Source: Bradyrhizobium lablabi
GTDB lineage: Bacteria; Pseudomonadota; Alphaproteobacteria; Rhizobiales; Xanthobacteraceae
Assembly: GCF_900141755.1 (NCBI RefSeq)
Contig: NZ_LT670844.1
Coordinates: 4,960,001-5,024,000 of the forward strand
Length of the DNA stretch: 64,000 nucleotides
Direction: 5' to 3'
Shown here: positions 43,224 to 52,246 of the stretch, piece after piece
How positions within the stretch are numbered: position 1 is the first letter of the stretch
Layout: every line of letters starts with the position of its first letter
Position numbers and translations under genes: made by a program
The notes under the pieces: generated by a model
Databases searched by the model: none
Told to the model about the DNA's origin: nothing
Seen by the model: the letters and a program-made list of their open reading frames with translations, nothing else

Positions 43224-43787
43224 TTACGTTGGTCTCGCGGCGGGTTGCCATGCGTATGTCAACCACGCCAAACCGTGAGATATCAGGTCGACGCCGAGGA
43301 GAAATCCGAGCACCCAGAGACCTGTCATCGGGAATCCCGACAGAATGACGAGGCCGGCCAGAACTCCGAACGCTCCCGACAGCAGCATGATCCAGCCGGC
43401 AGATCGCCAGTGGCTGAAACCGAGCAAGATTCGAACGAAGCCGGATATCAGGAGCAGCAGTCCGAGGATATAAGTGAGGATTAAAGCGCTCGCGACAGGC
43501 TGGCTTACGACGACAACGCCTAACGCGATGTACAGAACGCCGAGCAGCACCTGCCACACAAATCCTCCCCATCCCTTGGTCCAGAACGCGTGGATGATTT
43601 CGAAGGCGCCCGCCGCGATCGCCATCGTGCCGATGAATATCGTGCTGATAACGGTAACAAGCACGACGTCACCCAACACCAGGAATCCGGCCAGGATCAT
43701 TACAATTCCGAGTAGAACGCAGACCCAAAGGGGTGGCGGGGACAAGTTATCGGCGTGCAAACCCGGACGGCTGTCATAGGTGGTCAT
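43224..43787 (-). CDS. HdeD family membrane protein
   Basis: 187 residues with six membrane helices in three repeated pairs (VCVLLGIVMILAGFLVLGDV, GFVWQVLLGVLYIALGVVVV, AGWIMLLSGAFGVLAGLVIL). The L-L-G-x2-x-I-x2-G-x2 helix pairs and HAFWTKGWGGFVWQVL are characteristic of HdeD, which is linked to acid resistance at high cell density in E. coli; in other bacteria the role is unproven. AGGAGGAC 5 bases upstream fixes the start. The ATG overlaps the stop of a small membrane-protein gene (ATGA). Confidence 0.9.
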   Translation of the reverse strand: MTTYDSRPGLHADNLSPPPLWVCVLLGIVMILAGFLVLGDVVLVTVISTIFIGTMAIAAGAFEIIHAFWTKGWGGFVWQVLLGVLYIALGVVVVSQPVASALILTYILGLLLLISGFVRILLGFSHWRSAGWIMLLSGAFGVLAGLVILSGFPMTGLWVLGFLLGVDLISHGLAWLTYAWQPAARPT

Positions 43788-43990
43788 ATCGTCCTCCTCA
43801 ATTTGGAGCCAATGGGAGGTGAGCGGCGTCGCGGCTCGAGGCTCGGGCAATTGAACGGGCTGTTGTCGGAAAGCTGGCGACGTTGTTGCTTGAGCTTGCT
43901 TATATAGGCGGTCCCCAGCCCAAGCAGGATCACCGCCAGCAATAAGCTCAAGACGAAAATCAGCATGGTTCGCCAGCTGAACTTGTGCAT
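43784..43990 (-). CDS. small single-helix membrane protein, unknown function
   Basis: 68 residues. One membrane helix at about 8-28 (TMLIFVLSLLLAVILLGLGT), then a basic tail (KLKQQRRQLSD and RRRSPPIGSKLRR), which predicts an N-out or N-in single-pass protein with the charged tail in the cytoplasm. The stop overlaps the HdeD start (ATGA), so the two are translationally coupled, which supports it being real. The ribosome site is weak (GGACG). A longer frame from a TTG at 44026 exists. Confidence 0.55.
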   Translation of the reverse strand: MHKFSWRTMLIFVLSLLLAVILLGLGTAYISKLKQQRRQLSDNSPFNCPSLEPRRRSPPIGSKLRRTI

Positions 43991-44153
43991 CAAATCGTCC
44001 AAACGAAACCCGCCGCCAGGGATCAACTGGCGGGCTTCGCCTTTCAGAGTAAAACGCGGCTTTCTTTGTGCTTCGTGCCCTCACAATGCTCGTTCGCAGG
44101 AACCTGCGGTATCAGGTGATTACCTTAGCGTTCGAAAGGGAATCACCTCAGCC

Positions 44154-44372
44154 ATGGAAACCATCCACTTCAGGCCCCGTCCGGCGATACATTTCTGCGT
44201 CGATTTTGAGCCGATCGACGTGAACCTTGATGATGAGTCTCGTGGCATCGACCTTGGAAAAGCGGGAATTCGCAAGGAGTACACATACGTTCAATTCTTA
44301 AGCATTTGTCACTGGACACCCGCACCTTTCGAACTATTGGAAGGCGATGCGATACTTTTTCCATATCTTTGA
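44154..44372 (+). CDS. possible small protein, unknown
   Basis: 72 residues from an ATG at 44154 (AAGGGA lies 12 bases upstream, rather far). No recognised domain: it is rich in aromatic and acidic residues (HFCVDFEPIDVNLDDESRG). It overlaps the DUF6894 gene by 26 bases. The frame is open back to 43965 through sequence that looks non-coding. It could be a real orphan gene or a chance frame. Confidence 0.35.
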   Translation: METIHFRPRPAIHFCVDFEPIDVNLDDESRGIDLGKAGIRKEYTYVQFLSICHWTPAPFELLEGDAILFPYL

Positions 44373-44550
44373 TGGTCCGAAAGCTTTTCCCGATGAGGAC
44401 GGAAACAGACTTTCGAGTCCTGAACTGGCGATACGTCAGGCCAAGGTCCTTGCTGCCGAGTTGAGCAAGGCTGGCGAGTTCTGCCGGTCAAATTTGGTGT
44501 TCGTGTTGGATGAGAAGGGCAACAACATCTTCAGATGTTGGGCCGTATGA
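44347..44550 (+). CDS. DUF6894 family small protein
   Basis: 67 residues. It begins MRYFFHIFDGPKAFPDEDGN, the family hallmark (R-Y-F-F-H-x-x-D-G, D-x-x-G), and continues LSSPELAIRQAKVLAAELSK, also as in the family. Such proteins are very numerous in Bradyrhizobium and Methylobacterium; their function is unknown. AAGGCG precedes the ATG. Base composition here is visibly less G/C-rich than in the housekeeping block. Confidence 0.85.
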   Translation: MRYFFHIFDGPKAFPDEDGNRLSSPELAIRQAKVLAAELSKAGEFCRSNLVFVLDEKGNNIFRCWAV

Positions 44551-44616
44551 AAAAAGGGAAGAAGGCCCAATCGTCCACCCACGCGATCTGCACCCATGAT
44601 TAGTCCGCGAGGCTTA

Positions 44617-44650
44617 GGGTAAAACCCGATGGCAAGTGGGGTTTTATCCC
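44617..44650. other. inverted repeat before the patatin gene
   Basis: GGGTAAAACCC (44617-44627) and GGGTTTTATCCC (44639-44650) form a hairpin with one bulge and an 11-base loop, ending 37 bases before the patatin start. It lacks a T-run on either strand, so an operator or mRNA structure is as likely as a terminator. Confidence 0.4.
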
Positions 44651-44687
44651 GCTAGGTTTAACACTCGCAACAGTCCATGAGGGTGTG

Positions 44688-45740
44688 ATGGAAACCGTCC
44701 CTTCGGATGCCTCGGCGAGATTTGACCGCGAGACCGTTTTGGTCGATCTCGCCCTGCAAGGCGGCGGCTCGCACGGCGCCTTTACGTGGGGCGTGCTCGA
44801 TCGGCTTCTCGAGGAACCCTGGCTACGGATCGACGGCATCTCGGGCACCTCTGCGGGCGCGATGAATGCGGTGGTGTTGGTCGACGGCTATGAAAAGGAT
44901 GGATCCAAGGGCGCGAAGGCTGCGCTTGAAGATTTCTGGCGGCGCGTCTCGCATTCCGCCCGGTTCAGCCCGATCCGGCGTAGCCCTTTGGATATTCTCT
45001 TGGGCAGATGGACGTTGGACAACTCGCCGTTCTTCGTTGCTTTCGACCTGGCAGCGCGTTTGTTCTCGCCTTATGATTTGAACCCGCGAGGCGCTAATCC
45101 GTTACGTGATATCCTTGCCGAATGCGTCGACTTTGAGCGGGCGGCAAAATCTCCAATCCGTTTGTTCGTGACCGCGACTAACGTTCGCACCGGCCGGGGC
45201 CGCGTATTCCGAAACGGTGAGCTCACGCCGGACGTGCTGCTTGCGTCCGCCTGCCTGCCGACGCTGTTTCAGGCCATCGAGATCGACGGCGAGGCCTATT
45301 GGGATGGCGGCTACTCCGGCAATCCGACCATTACCCCATTGATACGCGAGTGCGCATCGCACGATACGTTGCTCGTTGCGGTCAACCCCGTCGAGCGCCA
45401 GGGCACACCGCGTTCGGCGCGCGAGATCCTCGACCGTTTGAACGAGGTTTCCTTCAATGCCACCCTGTTGAAGGAATTGCGTATGATTGCCTTGTTGCGC
45501 CATGTCGCTGATGTCGGCACAGGCGAGGGCGCTCTATGGGCGGGAATGCGTATTCATCTGATCTCGAGTGAAACCATCGACAAGCTCGGAGCGTCTTCCA
45601 AGTTCAATGCGGAATGGGACTTTCTAAGCATGTTGCGGGACGAGGGCCGTCGTAGCGCGGAATCCTTTCTGACGGCGCATCATGCGAGTATTGGCAAGCA
45701 CTCCACGATCAATCTGGACGTTCTCCTGGAACAGGTCTGA
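44688..45740 (+). CDS. patatin-like phospholipase
   Basis: 350 residues. Patatin core: oxyanion loop LQGGGSHGAFTWGVL, nucleophile Ser55 in ISGTSAGAMN, and catalytic-dyad Asp206 in YWDGGYSGNP, so the active site is complete. The C-terminal part (about 230-350) matches the DUF3734-type extension found in rhizobial and pseudomonad patatins that sit near 3-hydroxybutyrate genes. It is expected to hydrolyse lipid acyl esters, possibly polyhydroxybutyrate-related. ATG at 44688 with TGAGGG upstream; a GTG one codon earlier is possible. The GntP permease gene follows by 4 bases. Confidence 0.9.
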   Translation: METVPSDASARFDRETVLVDLALQGGGSHGAFTWGVLDRLLEEPWLRIDGISGTSAGAMNAVVLVDGYEKDGSKGAKAALEDFWRRVSHSARFSPIRRSPLDILLGRWTLDNSPFFVAFDLAARLFSPYDLNPRGANPLRDILAECVDFERAAKSPIRLFVTATNVRTGRGRVFRNGELTPDVLLASACLPTLFQAIEIDGEAYWDGGYSGNPTITPLIRECASHDTLLVAVNPVERQGTPRSAREILDRLNEVSFNATLLKELRMIALLRHVADVGTGEGALWAGMRIHLISSETIDKLGASSKFNAEWDFLSMLRDEGRRSAESFLTAHHASIGKHSTINLDVLLEQV

Positions 45741-45744
45741 TGTC

Positions 45745-47196
45745 ATGGGCCTTCTAGGCATTCTCCTTGCGTTGGGGCTGCTTGTCTGGCTGGCTTATCG
45801 CGGATGGAGCGTGCTCCTGTTGGCTCCTGCGGCCGCACTTATCGCTGCTGCCATTTCTCGGGAGCCGTTGCTCGCCCATTGGACGCAAACCTTCATGGGC
45901 AGCGCGGCGCAGTTCCTCGCGCAATTCTTCCCGCTGTTCCTGCTCGGCGCGCTGTTCGGCAAGCTCATGGACGACAGCGGTTCGGTCGAAGCCATCGCAG
46001 GCTTCATGACCGAGCGACTGGGTGCGCGCCGCGCGATACTGGCGGTGGTGCTTGCGGGTGCGCTGGTGACGTATGGGGGCGTCAGCCTGTTTGTTGCCTT
46101 CTTCGTTTTGGCGCCGATGGCGCAGGCGCTTTTTCAGGCCGCCGATATTCCGCGGCGGCTGATGCCGGCGGCGATCGCGCTCGGCACCTCGACGTTCACG
46201 ATGACCGCTTTCCCCGGCACGCCCGCCATTCAGAACGCGATTCCGATGCCATTTTTCGGCACCACACCCTTTGCTGCACCTGGCCTCGGCATTATCGCTT
46301 CAGCAATCATGCTGGGATTTGGATTGTGGTGGCTCGCCCGTTCCGAAGCCGCCGCTCGGCGAAAAGGCGAAGGCTATGGCAGCACCGATATTGCGCCCCG
46401 CATAGCTGCCGATGATCCGATCATTCGAGAGCGAGCGACGACCGCACGCGAATTCGATCCCGCCGAGATCAGCCACGGCCGACACGGCAACACCCTGGTG
46501 CCGATCGGTTTTGCCGTGCTGCCGCTGGTTGTTGTCGTGAGTGTCAATCTCCTGATGTCGCTCGTCATTCTGCCGCGTCTGGACTTTTCCTTTCTGGCGG
46601 AGCCGCGCTGGGGCGCTACGTCATTGTCTGCCGTTGCGGGTGTATGGTCGGTGGTGGTGGCACTCGCGACCGCGATCCTTACGCTTATCCTTGTCAATCG
46701 TCAGAGGTTACCGACGTTGCGCGAGAGCATGGATGCCGGCGCCAACGCCTCCGTCTTGCCGGCGTTCAGCGTCGCCAGCCTCGTGGGCTTCGGCGCCGTC
46801 GTCGCGATGCTGCCCGCGTTTGCGATGGTGCGTCAATGGGTGCTTTCAATTGGAGGCGGGCCGTTGGTCTCGCTCGCGATGGCGACTAACGTACTGGCCG
46901 CCCTGACCGGTTCGGCTTCGGGTGGCATGACGATCGCGCTCGATGCGCTCGGCGACACCTATATGCGCATAGCCGCGGAGCAAGGCATCGATCCCGCGTT
47001 GATGCACCGGGTAGCCGCAATTGGCTCCGGTACCCTTGACAGCTTGCCGCACAATGGTGCGGTCGTGACATTGCTCGCCGTCTGTGGCTCGACGCATCGC
47101 GAGAGTTATCTCGATATCGTCATGGTTGGGATTGTCAGCGCACTCGTCGCCCTCGTGGCGGTCATTGTCCTGGGCTCGACGTTTGGCTCTTTCTAA
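45745..47196 (+). CDS. GntP family permease
   Basis: 483 residues with about 12-13 membrane helices. Family features are the N-terminal helix (MGLLGILLALGLLVWLAYRGW), FLLGALFGKLMDDSGSVEAIAGFM, AFPGTPAIQNAIPMPFFGT, and GSASGGMTIALDALGD with LDSLPHNGAVVTLLAVCG near the end. Members carry gluconate or other organic acids; several in proteobacteria transport D-3-hydroxybutyrate. Coupling to a patatin of the polyhydroxybutyrate-associated type makes a short hydroxy acid the best guess. No dehydrogenase gene is next to it. Confidence 0.92.
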   Translation: MGLLGILLALGLLVWLAYRGWSVLLLAPAAALIAAAISREPLLAHWTQTFMGSAAQFLAQFFPLFLLGALFGKLMDDSGSVEAIAGFMTERLGARRAILAVVLAGALVTYGGVSLFVAFFVLAPMAQALFQAADIPRRLMPAAIALGTSTFTMTAFPGTPAIQNAIPMPFFGTTPFAAPGLGIIASAIMLGFGLWWLARSEAAARRKGEGYGSTDIAPRIAADDPIIRERATTAREFDPAEISHGRHGNTLVPIGFAVLPLVVVVSVNLLMSLVILPRLDFSFLAEPRWGATSLSAVAGVWSVVVALATAILTLILVNRQRLPTLRESMDAGANASVLPAFSVASLVGFGAVVAMLPAFAMVRQWVLSIGGGPLVSLAMATNVLAALTGSASGGMTIALDALGDTYMRIAAEQGIDPALMHRVAAIGSGTLDSLPHNGAVVTLLAVCGSTHRESYLDIVMVGIVSALVALVAVIVLGSTFGSF

Positions 47197-47221
47197 AACG
47201 ATGCGAGCGCATACGTCGGTC

Positions 47222-47602
47222 CTAATGCACCAAACGCGCTCTTAGGCCCGCGTATTCTTTCTCCGAAATCGATCCGGCCGATTTTAATCGGTCAAGTTTT
47301 TCGATCTCGTCGGCGGCGCTGAAGCCCACGAACTGGCGCAAATTATCTTGGGCCTGCTTGACTTGGGCTTGATTGCGCTCGGCCATGCCCCGCCCCTGCG
47401 TGAGGAGGTATGCGAAAATGCCGACATAGGGCAGGATGATGAGCAGGATCACCCAACCTACCTTGCCTACTCCAGACACGTCATGGCGACGAAAAAGATC
47501 GCTCGCGACGATGATGAACAACCAGAACCATAGCACAAACATGAACACGGCGAATGCGTCGGCCACGAAATTGGTGAACGTGAAACCACCCTGAAATAAC
47601 AT
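47222..47602 (-). CDS. SHOCT and PLD-nuclease-N-terminal domain membrane protein
   Basis: 126 residues. Two membrane helices (FAVFMFVLWFWLFIIVASDLF and VGWVILLIILPYVGIFAYLL) form the PLDc_N-like module, with FRRHDVSGVGKVGW between them. The C-terminus, DEIEKLDRLKSAGSISEKEYAGLRARL, is a SHOCT motif, a short helical oligomerisation segment. Function is unknown; such proteins are common near transporters and stress genes. It is convergent with the GntP gene, whose stop lies 26 bases away. Confidence 0.88.
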   Translation of the reverse strand: MLFQGGFTFTNFVADAFAVFMFVLWFWLFIIVASDLFRRHDVSGVGKVGWVILLIILPYVGIFAYLLTQGRGMAERNQAQVKQAQDNLRQFVGFSAADEIEKLDRLKSAGSISEKEYAGLRARLVH

Positions 47603-47806
47603 TATCGTTCTCCATTTTCCCGGAATCGCGCACGCATCGCAGCGTACTTTCGATCGCCGCCGTCAGCAGCCGACGACAAGGAACGCACGGCCTGCCGGGT
47701 GATGCTAACGTCTGGCACGCGAAAGTTGATCCGAAAAAACCCTGAGATGCCCGGATGGATACCCTGATCGTTTACGCGGAGCGGAGACGCGATTCTGCGG
47801 ATCGTC

Positions 47807-49438
47807 TTACCGCGCGAATACCGCCGTACCTAACGCGATGATCAGTATCAGCAACGACATGGCGGCCGCCGGCCACTGACGAAGAGCACTGTCCATCCGC
47901 TCGAGCGTCTTACCCCACACAACAGCCACCCGTATGCCAACATCTATTGCCACCGCAACGTCTCCCTCTGGAACGCGTGGCAACCAACGCGCCCAACGCC
48001 ACAGCGCAATCGCAAGTACGGCGCCCAGCAAAACGGGCCAAAGCGCCTTCCATAGGACCGCAGGAGCAAGCGGGTCGGGCAGCGTTCCGCTCGGGACCGT
48101 CAGATATAGCGCCCACGGCACCACGAGCGAAACCGCAGCGGTCGCCAGCCAGGGCCAGACAAGTCCGACGGCCGCTGTCGCCTCCGGGTCTTGTGACGCC
48201 GTTTTCGCAAGGCTGCGCAAGAACTGCAGCATCAGCAGCGTCGTGCCGACAGCGGACAGCGTTGCAATCTTGCTCGCGATACTATCTCCCAGCAGTCCGT
48301 CGGCTACGAGTTTCGCCAAAGCGCCGCCAGTAAATGGGAGCCCGCCGAGGCCCACCGCAATGATTGCCACGGGCAGAAGCATCGGCCATAGGCGTCGGCT
48401 GCCGGTCGCGGCGATGACGCCCACGGACAGGAACAGCGCACCTTTGACCAGGACGTGGTGCGCGGCATAGAAAGCCGCTGCCAGTGCGGCGCGGTCATCT
48501 CCAGCGAGCATTCCCATGCCAATGACCGCGACGATGAATCCCATCTGGCTCACGCTCGAATACGCCAACACGACCTTGGGGTTGTGTTGCGTGATTCCAA
48601 TCACAACGCCGTAGATCGCGGCGAAGAGTCCTGCGGCTGCGAGTGCCGTACCCCAATCGGGCAGTGCGGTTTCAAGGGGTAGAAAGCGGATCATTCCAAG
48701 GATGCTTGCCTTGACAACCGCACCGCTCAGCACAGCGGAAGCAGGCGTCGGCGCCGCTGCATATGCCAGTGGCATCCAGAAGTGGAATGGCACGAGGCCC
48801 GCCTTCATGCCCAGGCCGGCTATCAACAGGGCGAGGATCAGATCGCGTTGAGGCGAGGTCGGCAACGCCGCCGCGGCATCACGCATCAACAGGCTATCCC
48901 CCGGGATTTGCGCGGCCAGCAGCACGAACGCCATCAGCAGGAATGCTTCCGCCAGCAGCGCGAGCCCGATATAAACCGCGCCGGCGCGCCATGCACGGGG
49001 CGTTTCGTGGTGGATGACGAGTCCGCAGGCTCCGAGGGTGAGCAGCGCAAGAAGAAAATAGAAACTCACCATGTCGGCGGCCAGAAATACGCCGAGGCAG
49101 CCGGTCAGCGTCATCAACCAGCACACCACGAATCGCCCGCGGTTTGGCCGGCCCTGCATATACTGCAAGGCGTAAGCACCCGATGTGATCCACAACAGCG
49201 CCGCAACGCCAAGCAGCACGGCTCCGGGAAGGTCGAGGGCGAAAGTCAGGTGCAGGCGTGTTGAACCTAAGATCAGCGCGGTATCGTGAGTAGCAAGTAA
49301 CACGGCGGCAAGCGCCGGGATCGGGGCGAACGTGAGGCACGAAGGCATCCGGTTCAGCGCGCGCGGCCAGAGGCATGCCAGCAGCATGCCGAGTGGGACG
49401 ACGATGACGCTAGCCAGTAATGTCCTTGTCTCGATCAT
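47807..49438 (-). CDS. second proton-antiporter-like subunit of the Mrp cluster (NuoL/MrpA-D type)
   Basis: 543 residues with about 14 membrane helices. The proton-translocating core is clear: GLGMKAGLVPFHFWMPLAYAAAPTPASAVLSG with Lys212, and VVLAYSSVSQMGFIVAVIGMG. Aligned to the neighbouring MrpD (LYVALELLTF with Glu155), this protein reads FYFLLALLTL, placing Ala131 at the TM5 Glu that is essential in MrpA, MrpD and NuoL/M/N. One half-channel may thus be altered or inactive. It is the last gene of the seven-gene operon and takes the place of the large N-terminal part of MrpA. It starts 4 bases inside the mrpD end. Confidence 0.88.
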   Translation of the reverse strand: MIETRTLLASVIVVPLGMLLACLWPRALNRMPSCLTFAPIPALAAVLLATHDTALILGSTRLHLTFALDLPGAVLLGVAALLWITSGAYALQYMQGRPNRGRFVVCWLMTLTGCLGVFLAADMVSFYFLLALLTLGACGLVIHHETPRAWRAGAVYIGLALLAEAFLLMAFVLLAAQIPGDSLLMRDAAAALPTSPQRDLILALLIAGLGMKAGLVPFHFWMPLAYAAAPTPASAVLSGAVVKASILGMIRFLPLETALPDWGTALAAAGLFAAIYGVVIGITQHNPKVVLAYSSVSQMGFIVAVIGMGMLAGDDRAALAAAFYAAHHVLVKGALFLSVGVIAATGSRRLWPMLLPVAIIAVGLGGLPFTGGALAKLVADGLLGDSIASKIATLSAVGTTLLMLQFLRSLAKTASQDPEATAAVGLVWPWLATAAVSLVVPWALYLTVPSGTLPDPLAPAVLWKALWPVLLGAVLAIALWRWARWLPRVPEGDVAVAIDVGIRVAVVWGKTLERMDSALRQWPAAAMSLLILIIALGTAVFAR

Positions 49439-50967
49439 CGCGGCATACCCGTCAATGCCTCCGGGCGGCCAACCTGAAAAACATCGACGGGGCCGAGCGC
49501 GACGAAACCTAGTAACAGCGACGTCAGCGCCAGCGCCAGCGCAGCCGCCTCTTGATACCGCGGCACGACTATGCGCAACTTAAGCGGCTCCCGCGCTGGT
49601 ACGAGCGCGCGCGCGAGCACGATGAACATATAGCCGCTCGTGAAGAGGCCTCCCGCGAGCATCACCATCGCCCACCACCATTGACCGGTTGCGACGGCCG
49701 CCTCGAGCAACAGCCATTTCGCCAGAAAGCCGCCACTTGGTGGCAACCCGATCAGGGACACTCCGCCGAGCGCGAACGCGAAGATCGTCATCGGAAGCGC
49801 GCGTGCGATCCCTCCAAGCTCGGCGATCCGATCATGCCCAAGCGCCGCGTAGATGAGTCCAGCGGCCATGAACATGGCCGCCTTCGCCGTCGCGTGCGAG
49901 ATCGCCTGAAGCATGCCGCCGGTCAAAGCGCCGCTACTCTGGAGCTGTGTCTGCGCCGTGTCGAAGGCGAGCGGAAACATCAGGAACAGGTAACCGATCT
50001 GCGCGACCGTCGAATAGGCGATCAGGAGCTTGAGTCGCTCCTGTCGCAGTGCGACGACGCTGCCGAATACAATTGCCGCCGCCCCAAGCGCACCGAAGAT
50101 TTGCGCGCCGGCTGGACCGAGCATCCCCGGCATGACGTCGAACCAGAGCCGTACGACGAGGAAGAACGATCCCTTCACCACCACTCCCGACAGAACCGCG
50201 CTGGCGGCCGCCGGCGCACCGGCGTGGGCCGGCGGAAGCCAAAGATGCAGTGGAAAGAGCGCGGTCTTGGCGAAGAGTCCGACAGTCATCAGCGCGGCAG
50301 CAACGAGTGTCGCGGGCTCCATATGAACTCGATGAGACAACAGAACAATGTCGAGCGTCGCATAACTGCCGTACAGCAGTGCCGTTCCAACCAGATAGAG
50401 AATCGAGCCGAGCAGAGCGAAGAGCAGATACCGCAGGGCGGCCTGCAGTGTCTCCGCGCGGCCATCGAGAGAGACCAGCGGTACCGCGGCAAAGGTGAGG
50501 AGCTCGAGCGCGACGTATAAGGTGAACAGATCTCCGCCCAGAAACACCATATTCATTGCGCCCCAGATCGCCATCAGCAGTATCCAGAACGCGAACGGTG
50601 CGCGGATTTCGACCGACCCCGCAGCAGTACCGAAGTCCGCATGGGCAAACACGCCGACGGCGCAGATCACGATCGCCATCGTTACCATCATCGCCGCCGA
50701 AAGTCCGTCGGCCCGCAACGCAATGCCGAGCGGGGGCGTCCAATCCCCGACGATGTATATCAGCCGGTGGCCGCTTCGCCATACGTCGGCGAAGATGACA
50801 AATGCGATGGCGAGACCGCACGGCAGAAGAACGAAGACTATCCTTTCAACGTACCGCCCGCCGAAGGCCAACGACAACAGAACGCCCGCGACCGGCAATA
50901 CGATCGCCAGAACAAGGAGAGCTCCATCTTTCGTCGTCACGTCGGGCAAGAGGGTTGCGTCCGGCAT
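49435..50967 (-). CDS. mnhD: Na+/H+ antiporter subunit D (Mrp type)
   Basis: 510 residues with 14 membrane helices. Conserved elements: TM5 Glu155 in LYVALELLTF, TM7 Lys234 in GLFAKTALFPLHLWLPPAHA, TM8 region SAVLSGVVVKGSFF, and LLIAYSTVAQIGYLF with Lys in the preceding loop. MrpD is one of the two ion-translocating subunits, moving protons against Na+ or other monovalent cations. It overlaps the MrpC end by one base and is followed with a 4-base overlap by a second antiporter-like subunit. Confidence 0.94.
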   Translation of the reverse strand: MPDATLLPDVTTKDGALLVLAIVLPVAGVLLSLAFGGRYVERIVFVLLPCGLAIAFVIFADVWRSGHRLIYIVGDWTPPLGIALRADGLSAAMMVTMAIVICAVGVFAHADFGTAAGSVEIRAPFAFWILLMAIWGAMNMVFLGGDLFTLYVALELLTFAAVPLVSLDGRAETLQAALRYLLFALLGSILYLVGTALLYGSYATLDIVLLSHRVHMEPATLVAAALMTVGLFAKTALFPLHLWLPPAHAGAPAAASAVLSGVVVKGSFFLVVRLWFDVMPGMLGPAGAQIFGALGAAAIVFGSVVALRQERLKLLIAYSTVAQIGYLFLMFPLAFDTAQTQLQSSGALTGGMLQAISHATAKAAMFMAAGLIYAALGHDRIAELGGIARALPMTIFAFALGGVSLIGLPPSGGFLAKWLLLEAAVATGQWWWAMVMLAGGLFTSGYMFIVLARALVPAREPLKLRIVVPRYQEAAALALALTSLLLGFVALGPVDVFQVGRPEALTGMPR

Positions 50968-51308
50968 CAGGAATTGCCTCTGTCCGTACTTGTGCCTCCG
51001 GAACTATCGGAGCTGAGCGTGGCTCGGCCGGTTTCTTGCAAAAGCCGCAGCATCAGTGCGATAGCCATGGCGGTAGCCGCGAAGGCAACCACAATCGCGG
51101 TAATGACCATCGCCTGAGGAACCGGATCACCCCCGAGACCAGCCGCGGCGGCCCTCCTGGCTATGACGCCGAACAGCAGAAACACGCCGCTCCCCAGCAG
51201 GTTGAATGCCAGTATCTTGCGCAGCGGCTCGGGATTTGTGATGAGCCCGTACAATCCAAGGCCCGCCAGCGCCGCACCGCATAGCCCGAACAACGTTGCA
51301 GCGTTCAT
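50967..51308 (-). CDS. mnhC: Na+/H+ antiporter subunit C (Mrp type, NuoK homologue)
   Basis: 113 residues with three membrane helices. NuoK-like pattern: LFGLCGAALAGLGLYGLI, then KILAFNLLGSGVFLLFGVIA (the L-G-x-x-x-L-x-G helix) and GDPVPQAMVITAIVVAFAATA, which has the DP-x-PQAL-V-L-T-A-I-V motif of MrpC. It is essential for antiporter assembly in known systems. The start at 51308 overlaps the end of the MrpB-like gene by 4 bases. Confidence 0.94.
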   Translation of the reverse strand: MNAATLFGLCGAALAGLGLYGLITNPEPLRKILAFNLLGSGVFLLFGVIARRAAAAGLGGDPVPQAMVITAIVVAFAATAMAIALMLRLLQETGRATLSSDSSGGTSTDRGNS

Positions 51309-52246
51309 TGGTGCCGCGCCCGTTCTGGCGGGCCCGCGGCCAGCAGGCCCAGTGCTACACCGATCGAAAGTGTCAAAGCGGCCTCCACCGCGACAATCAT
51401 CGGCTTGGCGTAACCTGACGGGTAAGCAAGAAAGGCGTTCGCCCACACCAGGCCGGCGAGCCCGATAGCAAGGAAGATCACCGGCCCGACGACGAGTAGC
51501 AGGCGTAGCCAAGGCTGACTGATCGAAGGTACACTCTCCAGGCCAGCGATCATGACAAGGAGCCACATCGCGGCTAAGACCGTGCCGCCTTGAAAGGCGC
51601 CCCCCGGCTCGTTCGCACCGACCCAGCACATATAGATTGCCACCACTATTCCCACCGGTGGTAGAAGTTGAGCAAGAAAAGTCAGCGTAGTGTTTCGTTG
51701 CGCATAGACACGCAGCCCCGGTATTCCGCCCCACACGCTGTCCGGCGCCAACGACCAGACGCCGAGCAAGGCGAGCAGCAAGACCACTTTTTCGAGCAAC
51801 GTGTCGAGCGCGCGGTAAACGAACAGAACGCCGGCGACGGGATTGCCGAGGCCAGTCTGCGCCAGGTTCTCCATCACTGTCGGGGCGAGGGTGGGAGTAA
51901 CTTCGGGCGGCAGTAGTATCGCGGTTGCGAGGCCTGCCGCGATCAGGGCGCACAATACTCCCGCCGCAAGACGAGTTGGCAGGCTGGTCGGGATGCCGTT
52001 ACCCTTGGAAAAGCGCTGGCGTGCGGCCGCACCGAGCATCAACAAGCCGGTCATTCCACCGCCGATCGCCGCTTCGGTCAGCGCTACATCTACGGCAGCG
52101 AGCCTGACCCAGGCGATGGCCATCAGAAGCCCATAAACGACGAACGCGATAGCGGCCGCAAAGGCCTCGCGCACGGCAATCGTCGCAGCACCGATTCCGA
52201 GGATCAGGACGACAAGACCGATATCGAAAAAAGACAAAAGGATCAT
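51305..52246 (-). CDS. fused DUF4040 (MrpA C-terminal) and MrpB-type subunit
   Basis: 313 residues in two parts. The N-terminal part (1-90, LVVLILGIGAATIAVREAFAA and AAVDVALTEAAIGGGMTGLL) matches DUF4040/MbhD, the piece at the C-terminal end of MrpA. The C-terminal part (about 130-313, NPVAGVLFVYRALDTLLEKVVLLLALLGVW and GANEPGGAFQGGTVLAAMWLLV) matches MnhB, with its P-G-G-x-F-Q-G motif. In most Mrp operons these are on separate proteins or within MrpA, so this is a rearranged version. The ATG at 52246 overlaps the mnhG stop (ATGA). Confidence 0.88.
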   Translation of the reverse strand: MILLSFFDIGLVVLILGIGAATIAVREAFAAAIAFVVYGLLMAIAWVRLAAVDVALTEAAIGGGMTGLLMLGAAARQRFSKGNGIPTSLPTRLAAGVLCALIAAGLATAILLPPEVTPTLAPTVMENLAQTGLGNPVAGVLFVYRALDTLLEKVVLLLALLGVWSLAPDSVWGGIPGLRVYAQRNTTLTFLAQLLPPVGIVVAIYMCWVGANEPGGAFQGGTVLAAMWLLVMIAGLESVPSISQPWLRLLLVVGPVIFLAIGLAGLVWANAFLAYPSGYAKPMIVAVEAALTLSIGVALGLLAAGPPERARHQ

